Shown: positions 17,031-25,481 of the stretch, piece after piece
Layout: each line of letters begins with the position of its first letter
Numbering within the stretch: position 1 is the first letter of the stretch
Source: Massilia aurea
GTDB lineage: Bacteria; Pseudomonadota; Gammaproteobacteria; Burkholderiales; Burkholderiaceae_D
NCBI RefSeq assembly: GCF_024753205.1
Contig: NZ_JANUGZ010000006.1
Location: 112,154 to 176,153, forward strand
Reading direction: 5' to 3'
Length of the DNA stretch: 64,000 nt
Made by a program: the position numbers and the translations under genes
Notes under the pieces: model-generated
What the model saw: the letters and a program-made list of their open reading frames with translations, nothing else
What the model was told of the DNA's origin: nothing
The model's database searches: none

Positions 17031-18536
17031 TCAATATGCCGTCTTGTGGAACCAGACCGAAAATGCTGTCATGACGAGAATCTTCAAATCCAGCGTCAGT
17101 GACCAGTGCTCGATGTAGTGCAGGTCATGCTCCACGCGGCGCTGCATCTTGTCCAGCGTGTCTGTCTCGCCCCGGAATCCGTTCACTTGCGCCCAGCCGG
17201 TAATGCCCGGTTTGACGTTGTGGCGAGCGTAGTATTCTGAAATGATGGCACCGAATTCGAGGTTGTGCTTGATCGCATGCGGCCGCGGGCCGACGATCGA
17301 CATGTGACCAAAGAATACATTGAAGAGCTGCGGTAACTCGTCCAGACTGCTGCGGCGCAGGAAGCCACCAACACGCGTGACCCGGCTGTCAAAGCGCGTC
17401 GCCTGTTTTACGTCCGCGCTGGCACAATCGTCGAACTTCATCGAACGGAACTTCCAGACTTCGAATTCATGGTTATTGAAACCATGGCGCCGTTGCTTGA
17501 AGATCACCGGGCCCGGGCTGTCGAGCTTGACCGCAAGCGCAATGATTGCCAGCACCGGACTGACCAGGGCAAGCAGGATGCTGGAAATCACGAGATCTTC
17601 CGCACGCTTGAGACGCCCCATCTGCTCGCCGATCCGGCTGTTGGCGATCGTCAGAACGGGAACACCCGCAAGACGCTCCATATTAATGGACGGGAATTGC
17701 CAGACCACGTTGTTGGGGACCAGATCGATCCTGACCGGCACGGTGCGCAGCTTTTTGAGCAAGGCCTCGACCCGCTCCGTTGCGAGCCAAGGTAGCGCTA
17801 CCACGACACGGTCGACAGGGTTCGTGCGGATATAGTCGAGCATCGTGCACGTCGAACCCAGCATGTGGGGACGCAGGCTCGACGGAATGCCACGCTCGAC
17901 GCGGTCGTCGAACACACCCAACACCCGGATATTCGCGTGGCCGCTGCGCCTGATCGCATTGACGATCAGCTCGGCGCGCTCATTGGCGCCGACGATGATG
18001 ATCGACTCGTCGAGCAGGTTTGCCATGCGTGCGCGGTAAATGAGCCGCGTGAGGATCAGGCGATTGGCCAGCAACAGCACAAACCAGGCGCAGGCACTGG
18101 TTGCCACCCAGACGCGTGAATACTCCGACAAGGTGCCGGACAGGTAGCCCACAATCATGATCAGCGAAAGACCGCTGAAGAAGCCCAGACCCAGCTTGCC
18201 CAGCAGAGAATTGAGCGACAGGATCTCGCGCTCGCGGTAGGCCTGAGCGCAGTGCAGCGACACGATGATGACGAGCGTGCTCAAATAGATGAAAAGATGG
18301 CCGGCCGTCGTCAGTTTGGCGTCGAGGCCGAAGCGCACGAAGAATCCGCCGAAGCCGGCCAGCAGCAGGACGACGACATCGGAGACTTTGAGGAGATTGA
18401 TGAAGAACGGCAGCCAGTATCTGGCCGATGACTGCGCACTGCTCTTCTTCAGCAGTGAACCGAGTTCGCCGGAGGCATCGCGCGATCGATGCTTATCGTG
18501 TTTGCCGACAGTGGCAGCAGGGTCGAAGTTATTCAT
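17031..18536 (-). CDS. epsB: EpsB/WcaJ-type undecaprenyl-phosphate sugar phosphotransferase
   Basis: A 501-residue polyisoprenyl-phosphate hexose-1-phosphate transferase, the enzyme that starts repeat-unit synthesis. The N-terminal half has four membrane segments and a CoA-binding-like Rossmann domain (SIIIVGANERAELIVNAI). The C-terminal catalytic domain has SPGPVIFKQRRHGFN, VWKFRSM, RRSSLDELPQLFNVF, SIVGPRPHA and KPGITGWAQVNGFRG, all PglC/WbaP-family hallmarks with the catalytic Asp-Glu pair in LDELPQ. The ATG at 18536 has GGAT nine bases upstream; an earlier ATG at 18554 is less likely. It is the first gene of the minus EPS operon. Confidence 0.87.
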   Translation of the reverse strand: MNNFDPAATVGKHDKHRSRDASGELGSLLKKSSAQSSARYWLPFFINLLKVSDVVVLLLAGFGGFFVRFGLDAKLTTAGHLFIYLSTLVIIVSLHCAQAYREREILSLNSLLGKLGLGFFSGLSLIMIVGYLSGTLSEYSRVWVATSACAWFVLLLANRLILTRLIYRARMANLLDESIIIVGANERAELIVNAIRRSGHANIRVLGVFDDRVERGIPSSLRPHMLGSTCTMLDYIRTNPVDRVVVALPWLATERVEALLKKLRTVPVRIDLVPNNVVWQFPSINMERLAGVPVLTIANSRIGEQMGRLKRAEDLVISSILLALVSPVLAIIALAVKLDSPGPVIFKQRRHGFNNHEFEVWKFRSMKFDDCASADVKQATRFDSRVTRVGGFLRRSSLDELPQLFNVFFGHMSIVGPRPHAIKHNLEFGAIISEYYARHNVKPGITGWAQVNGFRGETDTLDKMQRRVEHDLHYIEHWSLTLDLKILVMTAFSVWFHKTAY

Positions 18537-18795
18537 CGTGACAGATCCAATCATCATGAATGGAATAAGGTGCGCAAATATTTCCGGCAGGCGCACCGTG
18601 TTGCGAGCACCACCGCAAACGCTTGCGACCACGACAAAGGCCAAATGGCCATTTTGCGCAGCCAGCCCCGCTGCTGCCGGAAACCGCTTCCACGCATGCC
18701 ATGAAAGCTGGATTTGCCCGCCCTATCCAATTGTTGCTGCAGCGTCGCGCAACGCGTACTACTCAAAAAGAAAAAAATGAAACCGACTTCATCAA

Positions 18796-18801
18796 AGAAT
18801 A
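18796..18801 (-). promoter_or_regulatory. Predicted -10 element of the EPS operon
   Basis: TATTCT on the minus strand (or the overlapping CATATT) would place a transcription start near 18789. The centre of the FNR-type box then lies about 42 nt upstream of the start, the class II activator position. The 5' leader before epsB would be about 250 nt. Confidence 0.4.
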
Positions 18802-18824
18802 TGGCAACAAAAACTTTGCATCAT

Positions 18825-18838
18825 TTGATGCACATCAA
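18825..18838 (-). promoter_or_regulatory. FNR/ANR-type binding site
   Basis: TTGATGCACATCAA is a perfect match to the consensus TTGAT-N4-ATCAA. It overlaps a second palindrome, TGCATCA-TT-TGATGCA (18817-18832). It lies in the AT-rich spacer 289 nt upstream of epsB. The match is seen directly; the regulator and direction are inferred. Confidence 0.6.
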
Positions 18839-19280
18839 TAACATAACTAGACTATATGCTAATTCAGCTTCAAAGTCATTAGTTTTTGACGCGACGCAGC
18901 AAAATATATAAATGACAACTAGCAACGGAATTTACCTTTTTGCAAGCCGCCCTCTTTCGCACATTGCCCCGGAATGACACGGGGTGACGGCAGCACGTGC
19001 GTCTGCATTCCACGCCGCCTCACGGTCAGGAAATGCGCATGAAGCGCGCATTCGCCGGTAACCCCAACCCGGCGACGACCTTACCGCGACAAACGGGTAC
19101 GGTACATACTGCTTACTTTTTATTACTGTTCCCCGATCGCCGTGCTGCTCCCGCGATGTGCGTCCACTGACACCATGGAGCGAACCATGGGTCGAATGCA
19201 TTGCAGCGTACTCTTATGTTGTCAGTACGGCGCACACCTTGCAGTTTGGTGCGTTGAGCGTCGATAAACCGTCTGAATGT

Positions 19281-19289
19281 TGGTATCAT
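19281..19289 (+). promoter_or_regulatory. Possible extended -10 promoter for folA
   Basis: TGGTATCAT fits an extended -10 (TGnTATnnT). No good -35 is present at normal spacing. Transcription would start near 19296, about 30 nt before the leader ATG. Confidence 0.35.
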
Positions 19290-19327
19290 GCAAGGTCTCG
19301 ATTCCCCAGACATCACAGGAACCTCCG

Positions 19328-19372
19328 ATGCCAGCTCCCTACGCCGCGACCGTCACGCGCCCCCTGCCATGA
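19328..19372 (+). CDS. Possible 14-codon leader peptide coupled to folA
   Basis: An ATG at 19328 has AGGA seven bases upstream and encodes MPAPYAATVTRPLP. Its TGA (19370-19372) overlaps the folA ATG as ATGA. folA itself has no visible ribosome-binding site, so terminating ribosomes may restart at folA. A peptide this short can arise by chance. Confidence 0.35.
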   Translation: MPAPYAATVTRPLP

Positions 19373-19884
19373 CTGCGCAGCTGACCCTGGTGGTAGCCAT
19401 TGACCGTGACAACGGAATTGGCGTTGACAACCGCATGCCATGGCATCTGCCCCACGACCTGGCGCACTTCAAGCGCGTCACGCTCGGCAAGCCGGTGATC
19501 ATGGGCCGCAAGACCTTCGACTCGATCGGCCGCCCGCTGCCGGGCAGGCGCAATATTGTCATTACCCGCAACGCCGACTGGGCGCATGACGGCGCCGCAC
19601 GCGCCACTTCGCTGGACGCCGCCATCGCGTTGCTGGACGGCGCGCCGGCCAGCATCATCGGTGGCGCGCAGATCTTCAATGCCGCGATCGACCTGGCCGA
19701 CGCCATGATCGTCACGCATATCGATCACCGCTTCACCTGCGACACGTTCTTTCCGCCGATCGACCCTGCCGTGTGGACCGAAACCGCGCGCGACACGCAC
19801 CATCAGCCGCAGCGTGACGACCAGCCCGGATTCGACTACGCCTACGTCACTTACCAGCGCAGCGCCGGCAAGGGCGCATCATGA
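19369..19884 (+). CDS. folA: Dihydrofolate reductase
   Basis: A 171-residue DHFR that reduces dihydrofolate to tetrahydrofolate with NADPH. Family residues are plain: TLVVAIDRDNGIGVDNRMPWHLPHDL (only the PWHLP core quoted as substrate site), VIMGRKTFDSIG for cofactor binding, PLPGRRNIVITR, and IIGGAQIFNAAI near residue 95-105. The catalytic acid is the Asp after PWHLPH. The frame continues 27 codons upstream, but the ATG at 19369 gives the usual N-terminus. Its stop overlaps the ATG of the next gene (ATGA). The usual thyA partner is not in view. Confidence 0.95.
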   Translation: MTAQLTLVVAIDRDNGIGVDNRMPWHLPHDLAHFKRVTLGKPVIMGRKTFDSIGRPLPGRRNIVITRNADWAHDGAARATSLDAAIALLDGAPASIIGGAQIFNAAIDLADAMIVTHIDHRFTCDTFFPPIDPAVWTETARDTHHQPQRDDQPGFDYAYVTYQRSAGKGAS

Positions 19885-20516
19885 GCAGGCCGCTCCGGCC
19901 CCCTGGTTCACGCGGCGGCGACGGCTTTGCAAGCCGCGTCGCCGTCCTGATCGCCGTGCTGGCCACGATCGGCACGCTGTTTGCCTTTCTTGGCACCTCG
20001 TCGCACAACGACGCGAGCCTGTTCAAGACGACGGCAGCGATGGAAAAGACCAGCGCGGCCAACGCCTGGGCCCATTACCAGGCCAAGTCCAGCCGCCAGA
20101 ACCTGGCCGAACTGGCCGCCACGCTGCCCGGCGTCGATGCCGGCCGCTACACCCAGGAGGTGGAGCGCTATCGCGTCGAGAAAGACATCATCCGCAAGGA
20201 AGCCGAGCGCTGGGAAGCCTCATCGCGCGACTGGAACCGGCGCTCCGAAGAAGCGCTGCACCGCCAGCGCCAGTGGGCCGCCGCGTCAGTCGCGCAGCAG
20301 ATCGCGATTTCACTGGCTGCGGTCACACTGCTGGCGCGCCGCACGTGGCTGCTGACGCTGACCGGCGCCGTTGCCACCTTCGGCATCACGCTGGGGCTGT
20401 TCGCGTTTTTGGAAGGCAACACGACGGCATTGTCGCCAGTGCCGCTAGGCGCGGCGCTGGCTGCCGCGCTGCTGACCGAGGGGGTCCGGCGCGCCGGGCG
20501 TCACCTGGACAGCTAG
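19881..20516 (+). CDS. DUF4337-family membrane protein
   Basis: A 211-residue protein of unknown function. It has one N-terminal membrane segment (VAVLIAVLATIGTLFAFLG), a central hydrophilic helical region with FKTTAAMEKTSAANAWAHYQ and ALHRQRQWAAASVAQQ, and two C-terminal membrane segments. The motif AANAWAHYQAKS and overall size fit DUF4337. It overlaps folA by four bases, so the two are cotranslated; no functional link is known. The following 200 nt, up to the decarboxylase gene, carry no other gene. Confidence 0.75.
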   Translation: MSRPLRPPGSRGGDGFASRVAVLIAVLATIGTLFAFLGTSSHNDASLFKTTAAMEKTSAANAWAHYQAKSSRQNLAELAATLPGVDAGRYTQEVERYRVEKDIIRKEAERWEASSRDWNRRSEEALHRQRQWAAASVAQQIAISLAAVTLLARRTWLLTLTGAVATFGITLGLFAFLEGNTTALSPVPLGAALAAALLTEGVRRAGRHLDS

Positions 20517-20720
20517 GGTGCGACACTGAACTGCACGAGTGGTTAATGTAGCAAACAAGCTGGCACACAGGCCGGCAAAAAAACCTGCACCGGAGCCCGC
20601 AATTTCTGCGAAAATCCGCTACTCATTTTCTACGGTGCCGTGCGCGGCGGCCTTCTGCCACTTCGGAATGATCCGGGCTGGCGCGGCTGCTCCCCACGGC
20701 GCTTCGCTTTGGAGCTGTCC

Positions 20721-22979
20721 ATGAAATTTCGTTTCCCCATCGTCATCATCGACGAGGACTTCCGCTCGGAGAACACCTCCGGCCTTGGCATTCGCGCCCT
20801 CGCGGCGGCGATGGAACAAGAAGGCATGGAGGTCGTTGGCGTGACCAGCTATGGCGACCTGTCCCAGTTCGCCCAGCAGCAGTCGCGCGCATCGGCATTC
20901 GTGCTGTCGATCGATGACGAGGAATTCGGCAGCGGCTCGCTGGAAGACACCGACTCGGCGCTGGTCGGCCTGCGCGCCTTCGTCAAGGAAATCCGCCACA
21001 AGAACGCGGACATCCCGATCTACATCTATGGCGAAACCCGCACCAGCCGCCACATCCCGAACGATGTGCTCAAAGAGCTGCACGGCTTCATCCACATGTT
21101 CGAAGACACGCCCGAATTCGTCGCGCGTCACATCATCCGCGAAGCCAAAGCGTATCTGGACAGCCTGGCGCCGCCATTCTTCCGCGCGCTGGTGAACTAC
21201 GCCTACGACGGTTCATACTCGTGGCACTGCCCTGGCCACTCGGGCGGCGTCGCCTTTTTGAAGTCGCCGATCGGCCAGATGTTCCACCAGTTCTTCGGTG
21301 AAAACATGCTGCGCGCCGACGTCTGCAACGCGGTCGAAGAACTCGGCCAGCTGCTGGACCACACGGGCCCGATCGCCAAATCCGAACGCAACGCTGCGCG
21401 CATCTATGGCGCCGACCATTGCTACTTCGTGACCAACGGCACCTCGACCTCGAACAAGATGGTCTGGCACTCGACCGTCGCGCCGGGCGACATCGTCGTC
21501 GTCGACCGCAACTGCCACAAGTCGATCCTGCACTCGATCATCATGTGCGGCGCGATTCCCGTGTTCCTGATGCCGACCCGGAACAACCTGGGCATTATCG
21601 GCCCAATTCCGCTGTCCGAATTCACGCCCGAATCGATCGCACGCAAGATCGAAGCCAATCCGTTCGCCCGCGAAGCCGTCAACAAGAAGCCGCGCATCCT
21701 GACCATCACCCAGTCGACCTACGACGGCGTGGTCTACAACGTCGAGACGCTGCGCGAAATGCTGGACGGTAAAATCGACACGCTGCACTTCGATGAAGCG
21801 TGGCTGCCGCACGCGACGTTCCACGACTTCTACAAGAATATGCACGCGATCGGCCAGAACCGCCCGCGCGCGAAAGAGTCGATGATCTTCTCGACGCAGT
21901 CGACACACAAGCTGCTGGCTGGCCTGTCGCAGGCCTCGCAAGTGCTGGTGCGCGAATCGCAGTCGGTCAAGCTCGACCAGGATGCCTTCAACGAAGCCTA
22001 CCTGATGCACACGTCGACCTCGCCGCAGTACTCGATCATCGCTTCGTGCGACGTCGCTGCCGCGATGATGGAAGCGCCAGGCGGCACCGCGCTGGTCGAA
22101 GAGTCGATCCTGGAAGCGCTGGACTTCCGCCGCGCGATGAAGAAGGTCGATCAGGACTTCGGCACCGACTGGTGGTTCCAGGTCTGGGGCCCGGACAAAT
22201 TCTCGGAAGAAGGCATCGGCACGCAGGACGACTGGATGATCCGCGCCGAAGAATCGTGGCATGGATTCGGCGACCTCGCCCCGGGCTTCAATATGCTCGA
22301 CCCGATCAAGGCGACCATCGTGACGCCAGGCCTGAACCTGTCGGGTCAGTTCGGCGAAACCGGTATTCCGGCCTCGATCGTCACCAAGTACCTGGCCGAA
22401 CACGGCGTCATCATCGAGAAGTGCGGGCTGTACTCGTTCTTCATCATGTTTACGATCGGGATCACCAAGGGCCGCTGGAACACGCTGGTCACGGCGCTGC
22501 AGCAGTTCAAGGACGATTACGACCGCAACGCGCAGATGTGGCGCGCAATGCCGCAGTTCGCCGCGGCCAATCCGCGCTACGAAATGCACGGCCTGCGCGA
22601 CCTGTGCACCGAGATCCACACGTTCTACAAGTCGCACGACGTGGCGCGCCTGACGACCGAGATGTACCTGTCGGACATGATCCCGGCGATGAAGCCGTCG
22701 GACGCATTCGCGCACATGGCGCACCGCAAGATCGAGCGCGTGGCGATCGACGAACTCGAAGGCCGCATCACCGCGATCCTGCTCACGCCCTACCCACCGG
22801 GCATCCCGCTCCTGATCCCGGGCGAGCGCTTCAACCGCACGATCGTCGATTACCTGCGCTTTGCACGTGACTTCAACGAGCGCTTCCCGGGCTTCGAGAC
22901 CGACGTGCACGGCCTGGTCAAGCGCGAAGTCGATGGCAAGCGCGGCTACTTCGTCGACTGCGTGCAGCAGGACGACTGA
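20721..22979 (+). CDS. Orn/Lys/Arg decarboxylase, PLP fold type I (arginine decarboxylase-like)
   Basis: A 752-residue decarboxylase, close in length to E. coli AdiA (about 755). An N-terminal receiver-like wing domain (IVIIDEDFRSENTSG) is followed by the PLP domain with HCPGHSGGVAFLKS, a TNGTSTSNKMV loop, and the Schiff-base lysine in STHKLLAGLSQAS (Lys397). The C-terminal domain has LTPYPPGIPLLIPGERF. The reaction yields a diamine or agmatine plus CO2, for polyamine synthesis or acid resistance. Substrate (Arg, Lys or Orn) cannot be fixed from sequence alone. GGAG six bases before the ATG supports this start. dcd lies two genes away, a common betaproteobacterial arrangement. Confidence 0.88.
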   Translation: MKFRFPIVIIDEDFRSENTSGLGIRALAAAMEQEGMEVVGVTSYGDLSQFAQQQSRASAFVLSIDDEEFGSGSLEDTDSALVGLRAFVKEIRHKNADIPIYIYGETRTSRHIPNDVLKELHGFIHMFEDTPEFVARHIIREAKAYLDSLAPPFFRALVNYAYDGSYSWHCPGHSGGVAFLKSPIGQMFHQFFGENMLRADVCNAVEELGQLLDHTGPIAKSERNAARIYGADHCYFVTNGTSTSNKMVWHSTVAPGDIVVVDRNCHKSILHSIIMCGAIPVFLMPTRNNLGIIGPIPLSEFTPESIARKIEANPFAREAVNKKPRILTITQSTYDGVVYNVETLREMLDGKIDTLHFDEAWLPHATFHDFYKNMHAIGQNRPRAKESMIFSTQSTHKLLAGLSQASQVLVRESQSVKLDQDAFNEAYLMHTSTSPQYSIIASCDVAAAMMEAPGGTALVEESILEALDFRRAMKKVDQDFGTDWWFQVWGPDKFSEEGIGTQDDWMIRAEESWHGFGDLAPGFNMLDPIKATIVTPGLNLSGQFGETGIPASIVTKYLAEHGVIIEKCGLYSFFIMFTIGITKGRWNTLVTALQQFKDDYDRNAQMWRAMPQFAAANPRYEMHGLRDLCTEIHTFYKSHDVARLTTEMYLSDMIPAMKPSDAFAHMAHRKIERVAIDELEGRITAILLTPYPPGIPLLIPGERFNRTIVDYLRFARDFNERFPGFETDVHGLVKREVDGKRGYFVDCVQQDD

Positions 22980-23019
22980 TCCCGCAGGCTGCGCCGTCAG
23001 GCCAGCCAGCTAGTCAAGA

Positions 23020-23048
23020 CAACGCCAGCCAACCGGCTGGCGTTGTTG
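23020..23048. terminator. Hairpin terminator between decarboxylase and hydrolase genes
   Basis: A perfect 11-bp stem, CAACGCCAGCC and GGCTGGCGTTG, encloses a 4-nt loop between two convergent genes. The T-run after the plus arm is weak, so it may act bidirectionally or only slow transcription. Confidence 0.6.
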
Positions 23049-23064
23049 CATCAAGCGTGCATGC

Positions 23065-24573
23065 TCAGCGCGGCGCGCACTGCGGCAAGGCGGCCCGCGT
23101 GGCCAGCAACGCACGGCTGTCGTCCACTGACGGCGTGTTGTCGGTGAATCTGCAGCCGTACTGCGGATCGGCCACGATGGACGGCGTCAGCACGTCGTCA
23201 CCTTCGGGCTTGACGCCCTGCTGCTCCCACTTGACCATCGCGTCGAACGCTGACGCCTGTTCAGCAATCGTGAAGTCGCAGTGCGCGATCCCGCGGATGG
23301 CGCGCTGGACCAGCAGGTTCGACGTGCCGAGTGCATCGGCGCGGCGCTTGTAGATCTGCTCCATCTTGAACGGCACGTACAGGTCGCCCAGCGTATGGAT
23401 GGTCACCACCGGCACGGTGATCCGGGCGTTGGTCTTCGGCACCCAGCGCAGGCCGTCGCGGCGCAGCCGGTTGGCGCCCGGCGTGGCAGGCACGCGGAAG
23501 ATGCTCGCGTTGTAGGCGACCTCGTCGGCGCTGATGGCCGGGTCAGCATCGAGCTGGAAGAAGATGTCATTGGTCGTCACGACGTCATCGAGAAGGATGC
23601 CCTGCATCTTGCCGTCGCGCCCGAACGTGCCCCAGACCGTGGCCTGGTACGCGCTGGCATAGGCGTAGTCGAACAGCGGACGGGTGCCGCCGCTGAGGTT
23701 GGCAACGATCTGCTTCAACCGCAGGCCTTGCGCGGTCGGCACTGCCGGCGCGGTGGGGGTGCTGCCACCCGGGAAGCTCGAGAACATCTTCGCCCTCACC
23801 TGCGGGCCAATGCTCGCCCAGTCGGCCGGCGGCCAGCGCGTGGCCGGCATGCCGGCCTCCACCATGGCGGCGGTCTGGTAAGCGGCGAAATAATCGTACA
23901 GCTCCGTGTCGCCCAGCACGCCGCACATCGGCACCGCACCTTGATAGCGGATCTTGTTGACGGCCGTCTCGATGTTTTCCTCGTCCACAGCGGCTGCCGT
24001 GACATGGCCACCCATCGAATTGCCAATGATGTAGGTCTTGCTCGGTGCTGCCAGGGTGCGGCCGTTCTTGCCGGCGATGTCACGGAAGGCCAGCGCCAGC
24101 GCGTTCGTGTCTTCGACACCGGCGCGCACGTCATAGTAATTGGTGCTGTAGCTCGATGCGGCCCACGCATAGCCCTGACTGATCAGGTGGCGACGGATCG
24201 CTGGCGGCGCCACCTCCAGCGCCGGGCCCGTGCCGCCGTAGCCGTGGGCGTACATGACCAGCATGCCGTTCCAGTTCTTCGGCACTTCGATCTGGTAACC
24301 CGCCTTGTTCAGCACGCCCCACCAGCGGTCGGTCGCCGGCGCATTCGCCATTGCGGCAAATGGCAGGTTGCTTTCGATGACCGCGTAGGTGCGCCCGTCT
24401 TGCGGACGCAGGGGTTCGGGCTGGATGGCAACCGGCGGCGTGGTCGCCAGCGGCGGCGCGCCGACATCGTCGTCGTCTCCGCCACAGGCGGACAACGCCA
24501 GGACGGCGATGAGTGACGGTACTACCCGCGCCGCGATGCGGCGGGACGTGCAGGGTGCAAGCTGCGTTTTCAT
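23065..24573 (-). CDS. Secreted alpha/beta-hydrolase lipoprotein
   Basis: A 502-residue protein. A basic n-region and hydrophobic core lead to a lipobox LSAC with Cys30, followed by GGDDDD. An Asp-rich +2 region argues for retention signals, though rules vary between species. The hydrolase core has VMYAHGYGGTGP (oxyanion region) and YIIGNSMGGH with the nucleophile Ser186. VTIHTLGDLYVPF and AHCDF near the C-terminus are likely Asp and His partners. Substrate is unknown; it may be an esterase. GGAG nine bases before the ATG at 24573 supports this start over an ATG at 24588. A palindrome lies 43 nt upstream. Confidence 0.72.
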   Translation of the reverse strand: MKTQLAPCTSRRIAARVVPSLIAVLALSACGGDDDDVGAPPLATTPPVAIQPEPLRPQDGRTYAVIESNLPFAAMANAPATDRWWGVLNKAGYQIEVPKNWNGMLVMYAHGYGGTGPALEVAPPAIRRHLISQGYAWAASSYSTNYYDVRAGVEDTNALALAFRDIAGKNGRTLAAPSKTYIIGNSMGGHVTAAAVDEENIETAVNKIRYQGAVPMCGVLGDTELYDYFAAYQTAAMVEAGMPATRWPPADWASIGPQVRAKMFSSFPGGSTPTAPAVPTAQGLRLKQIVANLSGGTRPLFDYAYASAYQATVWGTFGRDGKMQGILLDDVVTTNDIFFQLDADPAISADEVAYNASIFRVPATPGANRLRRDGLRWVPKTNARITVPVVTIHTLGDLYVPFKMEQIYKRRADALGTSNLLVQRAIRGIAHCDFTIAEQASAFDAMVKWEQQGVKPEGDDVLTPSIVADPQYGCRFTDNTPSVDDSRALLATRAALPQCAPR

Positions 24574-24615
24574 CAACACTGTCTCCATGATTTTAGTTTT
24601 GCACAGCGAAACCAA

Positions 24616-24632
24616 AAATCACTGTGTGATTT
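24616..24632. promoter_or_regulatory. Perfect palindrome upstream of the hydrolase lipoprotein gene
   Basis: AAATCAC-TGT-GTGATTT is a 7-bp perfect inverted repeat in an AT-rich stretch 43 nt upstream of the gene. It looks like an operator for a dimeric regulator; which one is not known. Confidence 0.4.
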
Positions 24633-24731
24633 ATTGTAGATCGAAACGGTGTGCGCAGGCGTGCCAGGTCGCGCGCGGTGTTACAGGCAGATGGGGGGAA
24701 TGCGTCTTGGAGGTAAGGGAGCGGGGATGCA

Positions 24732-24752
24732 GGCCTGACAGGGCGTCAGGCC
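24732..24752 (-). terminator. Possible hairpin downstream of dcd
   Basis: GGCCTGAC and GTCAGGCC pair around a 5-nt loop about 80 nt after the dcd stop. There is no T-run, so its role as terminator is uncertain. Confidence 0.3.
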
Positions 24753-24833
24753 CGTGGTGTGCGGGGCAGGTCTGGCCGCCCTGCGGCGGTCACACTGCCC
24801 CGACTGAATGCAGAATGGTGGTGGTGCAGTTGC

Positions 24834-25400
24834 TCAGGCTTTCGGCAACGTCACGCCGACCTGGCCCTGGTACTTGCCGTCACGGTCCTTGTACGACGTT
24901 TCGCAGACTTCATCGCTTTCGAAGAACAGCACCTGCGCGCAGCCTTCGCCCGCGTAGATCTTGGCCGGCAGCGGCGTCGTGTTCGAGAACTCGAGCGTCA
25001 CGTAGCCTTCCCATTCGGGTTCGAACGGCGTGACGTTGACGATGATGCCGCAGCGCGCATAGGTCGATTTGCCCAGGCAAATCGTCAGCACATTGCGCGG
25101 GATGCGGAAGTATTCGATCGTGCGTGCCAGCGCGAACGAGTTCGGCGGGATGATGCAGACGTCGCTCTTGATGTCGACGAACGAGTTCGAGTCGAAATTT
25201 TTCGGGTCTACAATCGTGCTGTTGATGTTGGTGAAGACCTTGAATTCATCGGCGCAGCGGATGTCGTAGCCGTAGGACGAGGTGCCGAACGAGATGATCC
25301 GGCGGCCATCCTGCTCGCGCACCTGCTGCGGCTCGAAGGGTTCGATCATGCCAGTGCTGTGCGCCATGCGGCGGATCCAGTTGTCGCTCTTGATAGTCAT
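24834..25400 (-). CDS. dcd: dCTP deaminase
   Basis: A 188-residue enzyme that converts dCTP to dUTP for thymidylate synthesis. Family marks are SSYGYDIRCADEFKVF, GKSTYARCGIIVNVTP, PFEPEWEGYVTLEFSN (with the catalytic glutamate) and EGCAQVLFFES. Length equals the usual bacterial enzyme. It stands alone on the minus strand between two hydrolase genes. Its presence near folA fits a pyrimidine/folate supply theme, though they are not in one operon. Confidence 0.95.
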   Translation of the reverse strand: MTIKSDNWIRRMAHSTGMIEPFEPQQVREQDGRRIISFGTSSYGYDIRCADEFKVFTNINSTIVDPKNFDSNSFVDIKSDVCIIPPNSFALARTIEYFRIPRNVLTICLGKSTYARCGIIVNVTPFEPEWEGYVTLEFSNTTPLPAKIYAGEGCAQVLFFESDEVCETSYKDRDGKYQGQVGVTLPKA

Positions 25401-25481
25401 TTGTGGGTTTCCAGCAGGGAGAAAATCACGCGATTTTACGCGAAAAGGCGCTGGCCGTGAGGCCCGATGATGATTGATTTC

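Larger units (their letters stand above)
18537..19280. other. Long intergenic region, AT-rich in its middle
   Basis: This ~745-nt gap separates the divergent EPS operon and folA. No convincing gene is present; short frames of 60-90 codons look random. Positions ~18755-18925 are markedly AT-rich against a GC-rich genome and hold the FNR-type box and a predicted promoter for the EPS operon. A GGCCA-AA-TGGCC palindrome lies at 18639-18650 in the predicted 5' leader. From 18930 to 19280 I see nothing definite. Confidence 0.6.

Noticed and set aside
18802..18820. TGGCA...TTTGCA in the EPS spacer looks like a sigma-54 promoter.
   Set aside because: GG and GC are 13 nt apart instead of 10, and it points away from the EPS operon.
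18930..19300. Short frames of 60-90 codons upstream of folA considered as small genes.
   Set aside because: They lack ribosome sites and overlap each other on both strands without recognisable motifs.
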